64,000 nucleotides of DNA. Source: Streptomyces marincola. GTDB lineage: Bacteria; Actinomycetota; Actinomycetes; Streptomycetales; Streptomycetaceae. The translations under genes and the position numbers were made by a program. Below the pieces are notes generated by a model. That model was given only the letters and a program-made list of their open reading frames with translations, had not been told where the DNA came from and did not search any database. Shown here piece by piece: positions 18,955-27,843 of this stretch; the stretch's first letter is position 1; each line of letters starts with the position of its first letter. The stretch is taken from positions 4,669,001 through 4,733,000 of the forward strand of contig NZ_CP084541.1 of assembly GCF_020410765.1 (NCBI RefSeq), written 5' to 3'.

Positions 18955-20775
18955 ATGAGCATGAGAACCCTGCGCAAAGGGCGCGCCGCCGGGGTGTCCC
19001 TCGCGGTGGCGGGCACGCTGCTGCTCGGCGCGTGCAGCAGCGGCGGCGGCGGAGGCGGCGGCGAAGAGGAGGAGGGCGGCCAGGAGTCCGCCGCCCCCGA
19101 GGAGCTGACGGCCATATCCTTCGGCGACGAGGCGGCGTCCACCGGGCCCGCCGAGCCCGTCCCCGACGCACAGCCGGGCGGCACGGTCAACGTCTTCGAG
19201 GACGTCCCGCCCGACCACCTCGACCCGGCCCAGATCTACGTCTCCCACGAGCAGAACATCGCGCGGCTCATCCACCGCGGGCTCACCGCCGTCCAACTGG
19301 ACAACGACGGCAACTACACCGTGGTCGGCGACCTGGCGACCGACTCGGGGCAGGCATCCGACGGGGGCCGCACCTGGACGTACACCCTCAAGGAGGACAT
19401 CCGCTTCGCGGACGGCAGCCCCATCACCTCCGCCGACATCAGGCACACCTTCGAGCGGCAGTTCGCGCCGTTCATCACCCAGGGCCCCACCTACATCCAG
19501 CAGTGGCTCGCGGGCACCGGCGGCAGCGACTACCGCGAACTGCTGCCCGAAGGCCCCTACGAGGGCGACCACTTGCCCGACTCCGTGCTGGAGACCCCGG
19601 ACGAGCGCACCATCGTCTTCCACTTCGACCAGCCGCAGAACGACCTGCCGTACGCCCTGTCGATCGCCGGCTACGCCGTGGTGTCCGACGAGCACGACAC
19701 GCGCGAGGCGTACGACCAGGAGCCGATGACCTCGGGCCCCTACCGCATCGCCGAGCACCGCCCCGGCCGTTCCATGACGCTGGCGCGCAACGAGCACTGG
19801 GTGCCGGAGACCGACCCGACGCGCCACGCCTACCCGGACGCCTTCGAGATCAGCTTCGGGCACACGCAGGAGGACTCCACCGCGCGGCTGATGGCCGACA
19901 ACGGCGAGAACCAGTACGGCATCACGTTCAGCAACGGCCTCGACGCGGGCAACGGCCCCACGGTCATGGAGGACCCGCAGTACCGCGAGCGCCTGGTCGA
20001 CGGCTACCAGTCGTACGTGTGGAGCCTGGCCATCAACACCGACACGGTCACCGACGTGCGGGTGCGCCAGGCCATCGCGCACGCGCTGCCGCTCAACGGC
20101 GTCCTGAACGCGTACGGCGGCTCCATCGGCGGCCAGTACGCCGCCAGCCACATCAGCCCGCTGCTGCCGGGCCACCAGCCGGACTGGGACCCGTTCGGCA
20201 AGCTCGCCGCCCCGCAGGGCGACATCGAGCGCGCCAGGGAACTCCTCGAAGAGGCCGACGCGGTCGGCTTCGAGCTGTCCTACGTCCACCACACCGCGGC
20301 CGAGGACCAGCAGGCCGCCGTGGCCGTCGCCGACGCGCTGGAGTCGGCGGGCTTCGAGGTCAACCGCAGCGAGGTGCCGCCGGAGACCTACTACGACACC
20401 ATCGGCGTCGTCGACGGCGGCTACGACATCTACCGCAGCAGCTGGGGCCACGACTGGCTGTCGGCGGGCACGGTCATCCCGCCGCTGTTCGACGGGCGGC
20501 AGATCCAGGACGGCGCCTCGAACTACAGCCACCTGGACGACGAGTACGTCAACTCCGAGATCGACCGCATCCGCGGCATCCAGGACGCCGCCGAGGCAGC
20601 CGCCGCCTGGGTCGAACTCAGCGAGCACATCGAGCAGGAGCTGGTCCCTTCGGTGCCCGGCTTCGCCTACCGGCAGACCATCATGCACGGTTCGCTGATC
20701 GGCGGCGCGGTGTTCAACGACGACTTCGGCACCGTCGACATGCGGCGCATCTACGTCATCCAGGACGCGGACTAG
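18955..20775 (+). CDS. bldKB: BldKB-like oligopeptide-binding lipoprotein
   Basis: This 606-residue family-5 binding protein has a textbook lipobox, LLGAC, with Cys27 as the modified residue, followed by Ser/Gly and Glu-rich linkers. It is longer than the operon 1 and 2 proteins and only distantly similar, with the motifs GGTVNVFEDVPPDHLDPA and TSGPYRIAEHRPGRS. The position (second in the operon) and length fit BldKB of Streptomyces. The ribosome site is weak for both in-frame ATGs (18955 and 18961). A large hairpin follows the stop, which should favour its expression over the permeases. Confidence 0.85.
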   Translation: MSMRTLRKGRAAGVSLAVAGTLLLGACSSGGGGGGGEEEEGGQESAAPEELTAISFGDEAASTGPAEPVPDAQPGGTVNVFEDVPPDHLDPAQIYVSHEQNIARLIHRGLTAVQLDNDGNYTVVGDLATDSGQASDGGRTWTYTLKEDIRFADGSPITSADIRHTFERQFAPFITQGPTYIQQWLAGTGGSDYRELLPEGPYEGDHLPDSVLETPDERTIVFHFDQPQNDLPYALSIAGYAVVSDEHDTREAYDQEPMTSGPYRIAEHRPGRSMTLARNEHWVPETDPTRHAYPDAFEISFGHTQEDSTARLMADNGENQYGITFSNGLDAGNGPTVMEDPQYRERLVDGYQSYVWSLAINTDTVTDVRVRQAIAHALPLNGVLNAYGGSIGGQYAASHISPLLPGHQPDWDPFGKLAAPQGDIERARELLEEADAVGFELSYVHHTAAEDQQAAVAVADALESAGFEVNRSEVPPETYYDTIGVVDGGYDIYRSSWGHDWLSAGTVIPPLFDGRQIQDGASNYSHLDDEYVNSEIDRIRGIQDAAEAAAAWVELSEHIEQELVPSVPGFAYRQTIMHGSLIGGAVFNDDFGTVDMRRIYVIQDAD

Positions 20776-20780
20776 CAGAC

Positions 20781-20811
20781 GCCGGCCGGCCCGTGCGACG
20801 GGCCGGCCGGC
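20781..20811. terminator. Intra-operon hairpin after bldKB
   Basis: GCCGGCCGGCCCGT and its exact complement form a 14-base stem with a GCG loop between bldKB and bldKC. It probably stabilises the bldKB message or attenuates downstream transcription, as at the same junction in operon 1. Confidence 0.75.
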
Positions 20812-20835
20812 ACCGACCCGAAGGCAGTCACCCCG

Positions 20836-21819
20836 ATGCTCAGATTCCTCCTGAGGCGATCGCTCGGCGCCGTCGCCATCCTGCTGGTCATCAGCGCCGT
20901 CACGTTCTTCCTCTTCTACGCGATCCCGCGCAACCCCGCGCTGCTCGCCTGCGGCAAAGGCGTCTGCACCGAGGAGCAGCTGGCCGTCGTCGAGCACAAC
21001 CTGGGCATCGACAAGGCGATTCCCGTGCAGTACTGGGAGTACATGGTCGGCATCTTCGCCGGCCGCGACTTCCCGGCCGGCCACTGCCCGGCCCCCTGCC
21101 TCGGCTTCTCGTTCCGGGACAACCGCCCGGTCCTCGACACCATCCTCGACCGGCTGCCCACCACGGTCTCGCTGACCGTCGGCGGCGCCGTCGTCTTCCT
21201 CGTCCTCGGCCTCGGCTTCGGCATGCTGGCCGCCGCCAGGCGCGGCACCCTGCTGGACAAGACGGTCAGCTCCACCTCGCTGGTCCTCAGCTCCATGCAG
21301 ATCTACTTCCTCGGCCCGCTGGCCCTGGCCGTCCTCGTCTACAACATGGGCGTCCTGCCGCAGCCTTCGGACACGGCCGCGTTCACCGAGGAGCCGTGGG
21401 AGTGGTTCAAGGGGCTGCTGCTGCCCTGGCTGGTCCTGGCGACGATCTTCACGGCGAACTACTCCCGCATGTCGCGCGCCACCCTCATCGAGCAACTCCA
21501 GGAGGACCACGTCCGCACCGCGCGGGCGAAGGGCATGTCGCGGCCCACGGTGTTCTTCCGCTACGCCTGGCGCGGCTCGCTGATCCCCGTGGTGACCATC
21601 TTCGGCATCGACCTCGGCTCGCTCTTCGGCGGCGCCATGATCACCGAGGTCACGTTCTCCCTGCACGGCCTCGGCAGGCTCGCGGTCGACTCCGTCACCC
21701 AGTCCAACCTGCCCATGCTCATGGGCGTGATGCTGTTCGCCGCCCTCATGATCGTCCTGTTCAACATCATCATCGACGCCTGCTACGCGCTGATCGACCC
21801 GCGCGTGCGGCTGGCCTAG
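20836..21819 (+). CDS. bldKC: BldKC-like peptide ABC transporter permease
   Basis: This 327-residue DppB/OppB-type permease starts MLRFLLRRSLGAVAILLVIS and has about six membrane segments. An unusual Cys-rich external stretch (LLACGKGVCTEE, then GHCPAPCLGF) could carry disulphides. The EAA loop is EQLQEDHVRTARAKGMS. The next gene starts 12 bases downstream. Confidence 0.88.
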   Translation: MLRFLLRRSLGAVAILLVISAVTFFLFYAIPRNPALLACGKGVCTEEQLAVVEHNLGIDKAIPVQYWEYMVGIFAGRDFPAGHCPAPCLGFSFRDNRPVLDTILDRLPTTVSLTVGGAVVFLVLGLGFGMLAAARRGTLLDKTVSSTSLVLSSMQIYFLGPLALAVLVYNMGVLPQPSDTAAFTEEPWEWFKGLLLPWLVLATIFTANYSRMSRATLIEQLQEDHVRTARAKGMSRPTVFFRYAWRGSLIPVVTIFGIDLGSLFGGAMITEVTFSLHGLGRLAVDSVTQSNLPMLMGVMLFAALMIVLFNIIIDACYALIDPRVRLA

Positions 21820-21831
21820 GAGCGGATCGAC

Positions 21832-22917
21832 GTGACTCCCCCTTCCGAAGGCCCCGCGCCCGGCGCCCCCGAGGGCGCGCCGGGAGCCGCGGCGGCCGGC
21901 GCCCCGTTCCTCTCGGTGCGCGACCTGCGGGTCGGCTTCACGACGGAGGACGGCGTGGTCAAGGCGGTCGACGGCCTCTCCTTCGACCTCGAACGCGGCC
22001 GGACCCTGGGCATCGTCGGGGAGTCGGGCTCCGGCAAGTCCGTGGCCAACCAGACCATCCTGGGGCTGCACGACCCGCGGCACACCACCGTGTCCGGCGA
22101 GATCCACCTCGACGGCGAGGAGCTGACCGGCGCTCCGGAACGCAGGCTGGAGCGGCTGCGCGGCAACAAGGTCGCCATGATCTTCCAGGACCCGCTGACC
22201 GCCCTCTCGCCGTACTACACGGTCGGCCGGCAGATCGCCGAGCCGTTCCGCAAGCACCGCGGCGCCTCCCGGCGCGAGGCGCGCGAACGCGCCGTCGAGA
22301 TGCTGGAGAAGGTCGGCATCCCCAGCCCCGCGCGGCGCGTGGACGACTACCCGCACCAGTTCTCCGGCGGCATGCGGCAGCGCGTCATGATCGCGATGGC
22401 GCTGATCTGCGACCCCGACCTGCTGATCGCGGACGAGCCGACGACGGCGCTCGACGTGACCGTTCAGGCCCAGATCCTCGACCTGCTGCTCGACCTCCAG
22501 CAGGAGTTCGGCTCGGCCATCATCATGATCACCCACGACCTCGGCGTGGTGGCCCAGGTGTCGGACGAGGTGCTGGTGATGTACGCCGGCCGGGCCGTGG
22601 AACGCGGCGGCGTCCAGGACGTGCTGCACCGCCCCCAGCACCCCTACACCTGGGGGCTGCTGGCCGCGATGCCGCGGCTGGGCGGCGACGTCGACCGCGA
22701 ACTCGTGCCGATCACCGGAACCCCGCCCAGCCTGCTGAACCCGCCGGCCGGCTGCCCGTTCGCGCCCAGGTGCGAATTCCCCGGCGAGGTGGCGGGCCCG
22801 GCCGGCTGCGCGCACGACCGGCCCGCCCTGCCCGGCGGGCACGGCGCGGCCTGCCACCTGACCGCGGAGCAGCGGCGGACCTTCTTCGCCGAGCGGATCC
22901 AGCCCCGGCTCCGCTAG
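21832..22917 (+). CDS. bldKD: BldKD-like peptide ABC transporter ATPase
   Basis: This 361-residue OppD-type ATPase has an Ala/Pro/Gly N-terminal extension of about 22 residues, Walker A GESGSGKS, signature FSGGMRQR, Walker B DLLIADEP and the C-terminal CPFAPRC cluster. The GTG start follows AGGAGCGG. Its codon use is uniform and C-ending, and it shares no identical tract with the other two oppD genes. Confidence 0.9.
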   Translation: MTPPSEGPAPGAPEGAPGAAAAGAPFLSVRDLRVGFTTEDGVVKAVDGLSFDLERGRTLGIVGESGSGKSVANQTILGLHDPRHTTVSGEIHLDGEELTGAPERRLERLRGNKVAMIFQDPLTALSPYYTVGRQIAEPFRKHRGASRREARERAVEMLEKVGIPSPARRVDDYPHQFSGGMRQRVMIAMALICDPDLLIADEPTTALDVTVQAQILDLLLDLQQEFGSAIIMITHDLGVVAQVSDEVLVMYAGRAVERGGVQDVLHRPQHPYTWGLLAAMPRLGGDVDRELVPITGTPPSLLNPPAGCPFAPRCEFPGEVAGPAGCAHDRPALPGGHGAACHLTAEQRRTFFAERIQPRLR

Positions 22918-22943
22918 GCCGGGCAGCCAAGAAAAGGACAGCG

Positions 22944-24029
22944 ATGACAAGCGCCACGTCGGACGGCACGCGCAACGGGACGGACCGGGCGCCCCTGATG
23001 AGCGTCGAAGGGCTCGTCAAGCACTTCCCGGTCAAGGGCGGCTTCCCCATCAAGAGGACCGTCGGCGCCGTGAAGGCGGTCGACGGCCTGGACTTCACCG
23101 TGCACGCGGGCGAGAGCTTCGGCCTGGTCGGCGAGTCCGGGTGCGGCAAGTCGACGACGGGCCGCCTGCTGGCCCGGCTGCTCGAACCCAGCGCCGGCAC
23201 CATCACCTACCGGGGCCGGGACATCACGCACGCCGGCCGCCGCGCGCTCGCACCGGTCCGCTCGGAGATCCAGATGATCTTCCAGGACCCGTACGCCTCG
23301 CTGAACCCGCGGCAGACCGTCGGGACGATCATCGGCGGCCCGATGGAGATCAACGGCATCCAGCCGCCCGGCGGCCGGGAGGCGCGGGTCCGCGAACTGC
23401 TCGAAACCGTCGGCCTCAACCCCGAGCACTACAACCGCTTCCCGCACGAGTTCTCCGGCGGGCAGCGGCAGCGCATCGGCGTGGCCAGGGCGCTGGCCCT
23501 CGAACCGAAGCTGATCATCGCGGACGAGCCGGTCTCGGCGCTGGACGTCTCCATCCAGGCGCAGGTCGTCAACCTGCTGCGGCGCGTGCAGCGCGAGCAC
23601 GGCATCGCGTTCCTCTTCATCGCCCACGACCTCGCGATCGTGCGGCACTTCTCCGAGCGCGTCGCCGTCATGTACCTCGGCAAGATCGTCGAACTGGGCG
23701 ACCGGCGGGCCATCTACGAGCGGCCCAGGCACCCTTACACCCACGCGCTGCTCTCCGCGGTGCCGGAGGCCGGCGCCGAGGCCGCGGAGGAGACCGGCCC
23801 GGGCGGCGGGGACGCGGCTGCGGACGGCGGGGGCGGCACCGTGCCGAGGCCCAGGGAACGCATCCGCCTCACGGGTGACGTGCCGTCACCGACCGATCCG
23901 CCCTCCGGGTGCCGCTTCCGCACGCGCTGCTGGAAGGCCGAGGCCAAGTGCGCGTCGGAGGAACCGCCGTTGATTCGGATCGAGGGCAACGACGCCGGTC
24001 ACCTGACGGCCTGTCACTTCCCCGAGTAG
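22944..24029 (+). CDS. bldKE: BldKE-like peptide ABC transporter ATPase
   Basis: This 361-residue OppF-type ATPase has Walker A GESGCGKS, signature FSGGQRQR, Walker B DEPVSALD and the C-terminal CRFRTRC motif. A Gly/Ala-rich insert of about 25 residues (around residues 275-300) interrupts the region before the RIRLTGDVPSP segment and is absent from the other two OppF proteins. The ATG at 22944 follows AAAAGGA. It closes the bldK-type operon. Confidence 0.9.
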   Translation: MTSATSDGTRNGTDRAPLMSVEGLVKHFPVKGGFPIKRTVGAVKAVDGLDFTVHAGESFGLVGESGCGKSTTGRLLARLLEPSAGTITYRGRDITHAGRRALAPVRSEIQMIFQDPYASLNPRQTVGTIIGGPMEINGIQPPGGREARVRELLETVGLNPEHYNRFPHEFSGGQRQRIGVARALALEPKLIIADEPVSALDVSIQAQVVNLLRRVQREHGIAFLFIAHDLAIVRHFSERVAVMYLGKIVELGDRRAIYERPRHPYTHALLSAVPEAGAEAAEETGPGGGDAAADGGGGTVPRPRERIRLTGDVPSPTDPPSGCRFRTRCWKAEAKCASEEPPLIRIEGNDAGHLTACHFPE

Positions 24030-24059
24030 GGCGCGGGCGCGGCCGGTTGACCGGGCGCC

Positions 24060-24096
24060 GCGGCGGCACCGGCGCGGCACTCCGGCCGGCCGCCGC
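24060..24096. terminator. Possible terminator of the bldK-type operon
   Basis: GCGGCGGC (24060-24067) pairs with GCCGCCGC (24089-24096), with an inner CCGG/CCGG pairing. It lies 31 bases after the bldKE stop and is less regular than the other hairpins in the window. Confidence 0.45.
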
Positions 24097-24207
24097 ACCG
24101 GCCGACCGGTGAACGGCCCGCCGTTTCCCGGGGGTTCAGCGCGAGCCGGGGGGCGTGCGCCCCTTCTCTGCTTCCGTGCACCGAACCGTGAGCGGGTCGT
24201 CGCTCGC

Positions 24208-24213
24208 TATGAT
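24208..24213 (+). promoter_or_regulatory. Candidate -10 box for the 64-residue membrane protein gene
   Basis: TATGAT lies about 90 bases before the ATG at 24303, in the 273-base gap after bldKE. No convincing -35 is seen. The remaining gap is GC-rich and shows no other gene. Confidence 0.4.
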
Positions 24214-24302
24214 CCAGAACGCGTGCTGGAAGGACACTTCCTGGAACGTCCGGTCTCATTGGCCTGCCCTCAGCCGTGTGCGACTTCTTGGAGGTGATCC
24301 TG

Positions 24303-24497
24303 ATGGGGCTGTCCATCTCGGCGGTGCTGCTCCTCACGGTCATTGTGGTTCTGCTGGTCAGGAAGTCGGGACTGAAGGTCCTGCACGCGATCGTGTGCGT
24401 GCTGCTCGGGTTCTACCTCGCCGGTTCCAACATGGCTCCCGCCATCGACGACTTCTCGACCGGCCTCTCGAACATGATCAGCGACATCAGCTTCTGA
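24303..24497 (+). CDS. Small conserved membrane protein, unknown function
   Basis: This 64-residue protein begins with a membrane helix (MGLSISAVLLLTVIVVLLVR), then a short basic turn and a second hydrophobic segment (HAIVCVLLGFYLA), and ends with a polar, acidic tail. The ATG at 24303 is chosen because GGAGGTGATC, complementary over ten bases to the 16S rRNA 3' end, precedes it; an upstream in-frame ATG has none. Function is not known. It lies between the bldK-type operon and mshB and is transcribed toward mshB. Confidence 0.75.
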   Translation: MGLSISAVLLLTVIVVLLVRKSGLKVLHAIVCVLLGFYLAGSNMAPAIDDFSTGLSNMISDISF

Positions 24498-24521
24498 GCC
24501 ACGGGGGTGCCGCCCGGCCGT

Positions 24522-24527
24522 TAAGCT
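24522..24527 (+). promoter_or_regulatory. Leaderless -10 box of mshB
   Basis: TAAGCT ends 6 bases before the mshB ATG, with no ribosome site between. Transcription should start at the A of the start codon. Confidence 0.5.
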
Positions 24528-24533
24528 CGCTGC

Positions 24534-25406
24534 ATGAGTTCCGGCCAGGCTGGCGTGCTCCTCGTCCACGCCCACCCCGACGACGAGTCGATCTGCAACG
24601 GTGTGACCATGGCGGCCTGCGTCGCGGCGGGCATCCCGGTCACCCTCGTCACCTGCACCCTCGGCGAAGAGGGCGAGGTCATCCCGCCCTCGCTCAGACA
24701 CCTCGCGGCCAAGCGGGACGACGCGCTCGGCCCCCGCCGCGCGGACGAGCTGGCCGCCGCGATGCGCGCGCTGGGCGTCACCGACCACCGCTTCCTCGGC
24801 GGCCGGGGCCGCTGGCGCGACTCCGGCATGGCCGGCCTTGAGATCAACGACCGGCCGGACGCGTTCTGCAACGCCGTCCTCGACGAGGCCGGCGAGGCGC
24901 TGGCCGACATCATCGCCGAGGTGCGCCCGCGGGTCCTCATCACCTACGACCCGACCGGGGGCTACGGGCACCCGGACCACATCATGGCCCACCGCGTCAC
25001 GATGTACGCGGCGGAGCTGGCCGCCAAGCGGCACCGCGTCGCGCGCATCCTGTGGAACTGCGCGCCGCGTTCCGTGGTCGAGACCCGGATGCGGGACCTG
25101 CTCAACACGGGCGGCGGCCGGTTCCGCGCCCTCGCGGGTCCCGGCGACCTGCCCGGGGTGATCGAGGACCCGCACGTGGCGCTCACCGTGACCGGCACCC
25201 CCGAGCAGGTGGCGGCCAAGACCGCCGCGATGACGGCGCACGCCACGCAGATCCAGGTGGACCCGGACGCCGGGCTGTTCGCGCTGTCCAACAACCTCGC
25301 GCAACCCCTCTGGGAGACGGAGTACTACCGGCTCGCCGGCGGCGAGCCGGTGCCCGCCGGCGCCCAGGACATCTTCGCGGGGCTCGAAGGAAGCGCCCGG
25401 CGATGA
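24534..25406 (+). CDS. mshB: GlcNAc-Ins deacetylase MshB (mycothiol biosynthesis)
   Basis: This 290-residue PIG-L family zinc enzyme removes the acetyl group from GlcNAc-inositol, the second step of mycothiol synthesis. Zinc ligands are expected at His14 and Asp17 in AHPDDE and at His149 in GHPDH, matching the known MshB pattern. The segment SGMAGLEIND is characteristic. The ATG is leaderless, with a TAAGCT box 6 bases upstream. The stop overlaps the next start (ATGA), so the two are coupled. Confidence 0.95.
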   Translation: MSSGQAGVLLVHAHPDDESICNGVTMAACVAAGIPVTLVTCTLGEEGEVIPPSLRHLAAKRDDALGPRRADELAAAMRALGVTDHRFLGGRGRWRDSGMAGLEINDRPDAFCNAVLDEAGEALADIIAEVRPRVLITYDPTGGYGHPDHIMAHRVTMYAAELAAKRHRVARILWNCAPRSVVETRMRDLLNTGGGRFRALAGPGDLPGVIEDPHVALTVTGTPEQVAAKTAAMTAHATQIQVDPDAGLFALSNNLAQPLWETEYYRLAGGEPVPAGAQDIFAGLEGSARR

Positions 25407-25768
25407 GGGGGGCCGCTTACGTGGCGCTCGGCCTGCTCGGCGTGCTCGCCGGGCTGGCCGGGTCGGTCCTCCAGGGCGCCTGGTTCCCGTTCGGCCTGCT
25501 GCTCGCGCTCGGCGGGGCCGGCGCCCTGTTCTGGGGCGGCGCGCTCGCCACGCGCACCCGGCTGGGAGCGGGCGTCCCCGCGGGCGGATGGGCCGTCGCC
25601 GTCCTGGTGCTGACCATCAGCCGCCCCCAGGGCGACTTCATCTTCGCGGCCGGCGCGGGGAGTTATCTGTTCCTCCTGGGGGGCATGGGGCTCGCCGCGG
25701 CCTGTGCGACGATGGCGCCCGCCGACCGCCCGTTGTTCGCCGTGCCGCAGGCGCACTCACGTTCGTAG
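25403..25768 (+). CDS. DUF6113-type membrane protein
   Basis: This 121-residue hydrophobic protein has about four membrane segments and the central motif SRPQGDFIF. It starts within the mshB stop codon (ATGA overlap), so it is translated with mshB. No catalytic motif is visible. Its constant neighbour is mshB, so a role in the same physiology is possible but unproven. Confidence 0.75.
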   Translation: MRGAAYVALGLLGVLAGLAGSVLQGAWFPFGLLLALGGAGALFWGGALATRTRLGAGVPAGGWAVAVLVLTISRPQGDFIFAAGAGSYLFLLGGMGLAAACATMAPADRPLFAVPQAHSRS

Positions 25769-25892
25769 CGGTGTGTGGGCAATCCTGTGGTGGCGCGCTA
25801 CCACCCCCCGGGCCCCAGTATCGTGGGGCGAGCCGTTCGGTCCCGACCCAGTCCCGGGCCGGCCGGTGTAGCCCAACCGGGGAGACCCTGCC

Positions 25893-27794
25893 TTGAGTCG
25901 TGAAACTGACAGTTCGCCGCCCGGTCCGCTGGGGTGGGGTGACCCCCCGCGGGGCACAGGAGACGGCGACGTCCGCCCGGGAGTTGCCCGGCCGGACGAG
26001 AAGAAGACCGAGACAACGCTGACCACCCGCGCCCGCATCAACATCCCGGGCTCGCGGCCGATCCCGCCGATCGTGGTGCGGGAGACCGTCCAGGAGCCGG
26101 GCGGGCGCCAGGCGCCGGCGGTCCGCGCGGCCTCCGCCGCGGGTGACGCGGCGCCTGGCGACGCGGCGGACGGCGGTCCCGGCAAGAAGACCAGCTCCTG
26201 GTTCGAGCCGAAGAAGCCCCCGGCCTCGGGCGGTCCCGCCCCCGCGGAGCGCGCCCCGGCCGAGCACGGCGCGGTCGAGCACGGCGCGGCCGGCGGCGCG
26301 CCGGAGGAGCACGCCGCCGCGGGGGACACGCCGGCGGACGGCATCCCCGCCTCCTGGTTCAGACCGCAGTCCGACACCCCGCCCGCCGGGACGCCGCTCG
26401 GCCTGCCGCCGCGGCCCGTCGGCCCGACCTCGGGCCCGGCCACCGGCGACATGCCGCTGACTCCGGCGCGCGGCGGAGCCCCGGGCGCCGGAGGCCGGGG
26501 CGCCGAGCCGGGGCCGCCGGCGCGGCCCGAGCACGAGGACCCGGTCGGGACCACGATGGACCTGGGCGGGCCGTTCCCGCCGCCGCCCCCCGCCGACCTC
26601 GCGGCGACCGGGCCGCTGCCCGTCGCCGACATCCCGGAGCCGCCCGCCTCGTCCGCCTCGTCCGGCGCGACCGGCGCGCAGGGCCGCCCGGGCGGCCGGC
26701 GTCCCGCGGCCGACCGGCCCGCCGCCGGGCCCGGCCCCTCGGTCCCGCCGGCCGGGCCGAGGGTGCCGCCGGCCAGGACCGAGCCCAAGGGCGGGGGCAA
26801 GGACGGCGGCGCCGCCGCGCCGCCGAAAGCGGCCCCCAAGCCCAAGAAGGGCCGCTCGAAGCTGAAGCTGATCGCGATCGCCGTGGTCGGCGCGGCCGTC
26901 GTCGCCTACGGCGCCGGCCTCTACCTGAGCCCCGAGGACGTGCCCGCGGGCACCACCGTGCTCGGCGTCGACATCGGCGGCCTCAGCTCGCAGGAGGCCG
27001 CGAGCCGGCTCGACACCGAGCTCGAAGCCGCCAACAACGAGCCGCTCTCCCTGCTGATCGGTGAGCAGGAGGTCGAGCTGAGGCCGAGCGTCGCCGGGCT
27101 CGCCGTCGACGTCGAGGCCACCGTCAGGGCGGCCTCGGGGCAGGACTACAGCCCGGTGTCCGTCTACGGCTCCCTGCTCGGCGCGGAACGGACCGAGGAC
27201 GCGGTGTTCGCCGTCGACCGGGAGAAGCTGACCGTCGCGCTCGACGACCTCGCCGAGGGCCAGGGCAGCGGCCCGGTCGAGGGCGGCATCGTCTTCGAGA
27301 ACGGCGAGGCGATCGGCAGGCTCGGCGAGCCGGGCACGGCCGTGGACCTCCAGACGGCCGCGGACGCGGTCGAGTCCGCGTTCCGCGAGCGCGCGGCCAC
27401 CGGCCGCAACCCCGTCGTCGAACTGCCCATGAGCACGCAGGAGCCCGAGGTCGACGAGGCCGAGGTGCAGCGCGCGATGGAGGAGTTCGCGGAGCCCGCC
27501 ATGTCGGGCCTGGCGACCGTGCGGGCCGGGGCGGTCGAGATCCAGTTCAGCCCGCAGGGCTCGCTGCCGCAGTTCCTGTCCATGCAGGCCGTGGACGGCC
27601 GCCTCGTGGACACCTACGACCTGGAGGTCCTCGAAGGGCTCTACGGGGCCACGTTCGACGGCATCCTGGTCACGCGCGGCGACGGCAGCCGGACGCCCGT
27701 CACCCCGGAGGACGTCGCGGGCGCCCTGCGCGAGGCGCTGCGCGAGACCGACCCGGCCCTGCGGGTCGGCACGATCGAGCTCGACCCGAGCTGA
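25893..27794 (+). CDS. Membrane-anchored VanW-type PG-binding protein with a long disordered N-terminus
   Basis: This 633-residue protein has a cytoplasmic N-terminal half that is almost entirely Pro/Ala/Gly/Glu (residues 1 to about 310) and ends in a basic patch (KPKKGRSKLKL). One membrane helix follows near residues 324-344. The extracellular part contains two PG-binding-4/VanW-like modules starting VLGVDIGGLSSQEAASRL. Such proteins are thought to act on or bind peptidoglycan at the cell surface. The TTG start at 25893 has GGGGAGA upstream. The short motif SSWFEPKK/SWFRPQ occurs twice in the disordered part. Confidence 0.75.
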   Translation: MSRETDSSPPGPLGWGDPPRGTGDGDVRPGVARPDEKKTETTLTTRARINIPGSRPIPPIVVRETVQEPGGRQAPAVRAASAAGDAAPGDAADGGPGKKTSSWFEPKKPPASGGPAPAERAPAEHGAVEHGAAGGAPEEHAAAGDTPADGIPASWFRPQSDTPPAGTPLGLPPRPVGPTSGPATGDMPLTPARGGAPGAGGRGAEPGPPARPEHEDPVGTTMDLGGPFPPPPPADLAATGPLPVADIPEPPASSASSGATGAQGRPGGRRPAADRPAAGPGPSVPPAGPRVPPARTEPKGGGKDGGAAAPPKAAPKPKKGRSKLKLIAIAVVGAAVVAYGAGLYLSPEDVPAGTTVLGVDIGGLSSQEAASRLDTELEAANNEPLSLLIGEQEVELRPSVAGLAVDVEATVRAASGQDYSPVSVYGSLLGAERTEDAVFAVDREKLTVALDDLAEGQGSGPVEGGIVFENGEAIGRLGEPGTAVDLQTAADAVESAFRERAATGRNPVVELPMSTQEPEVDEAEVQRAMEEFAEPAMSGLATVRAGAVEIQFSPQGSLPQFLSMQAVDGRLVDTYDLEVLEGLYGATFDGILVTRGDGSRTPVTPEDVAGALREALRETDPALRVGTIELDPS

Positions 27795-27809
27795 CCGCGC
27801 GCGCCGGCC

Positions 27810-27837
27810 GGCGGGCGCCCCGCGCGGGGCGCCCGCC
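27810..27837. terminator. Bidirectional terminator hairpin
   Basis: A perfect 28-base palindrome (14 bases each side, starting GGCGGGCGCCCCGC) lies between two convergent genes. It can end transcription in both directions. Confidence 0.75.
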
Positions 27838-27843
27838 GCGGCC

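Noticed and set aside
19032..22943. A 1665-codon open frame spanning bldKB to bldKE
   Set aside because: Only its last 361 codons (bldKE) have real protein features. The rest is an Arg/Pro/Gly-rich shadow of bldKB, bldKC and bldKD, a common artefact in high-GC DNA.
18883..22950. Long minus-strand open frame opposite the bldK-type operon
   Set aside because: Its product is Arg/Val/Asp/Glu-rich without motifs and mirrors the codon pattern of the plus-strand genes, which are clearly recognised.
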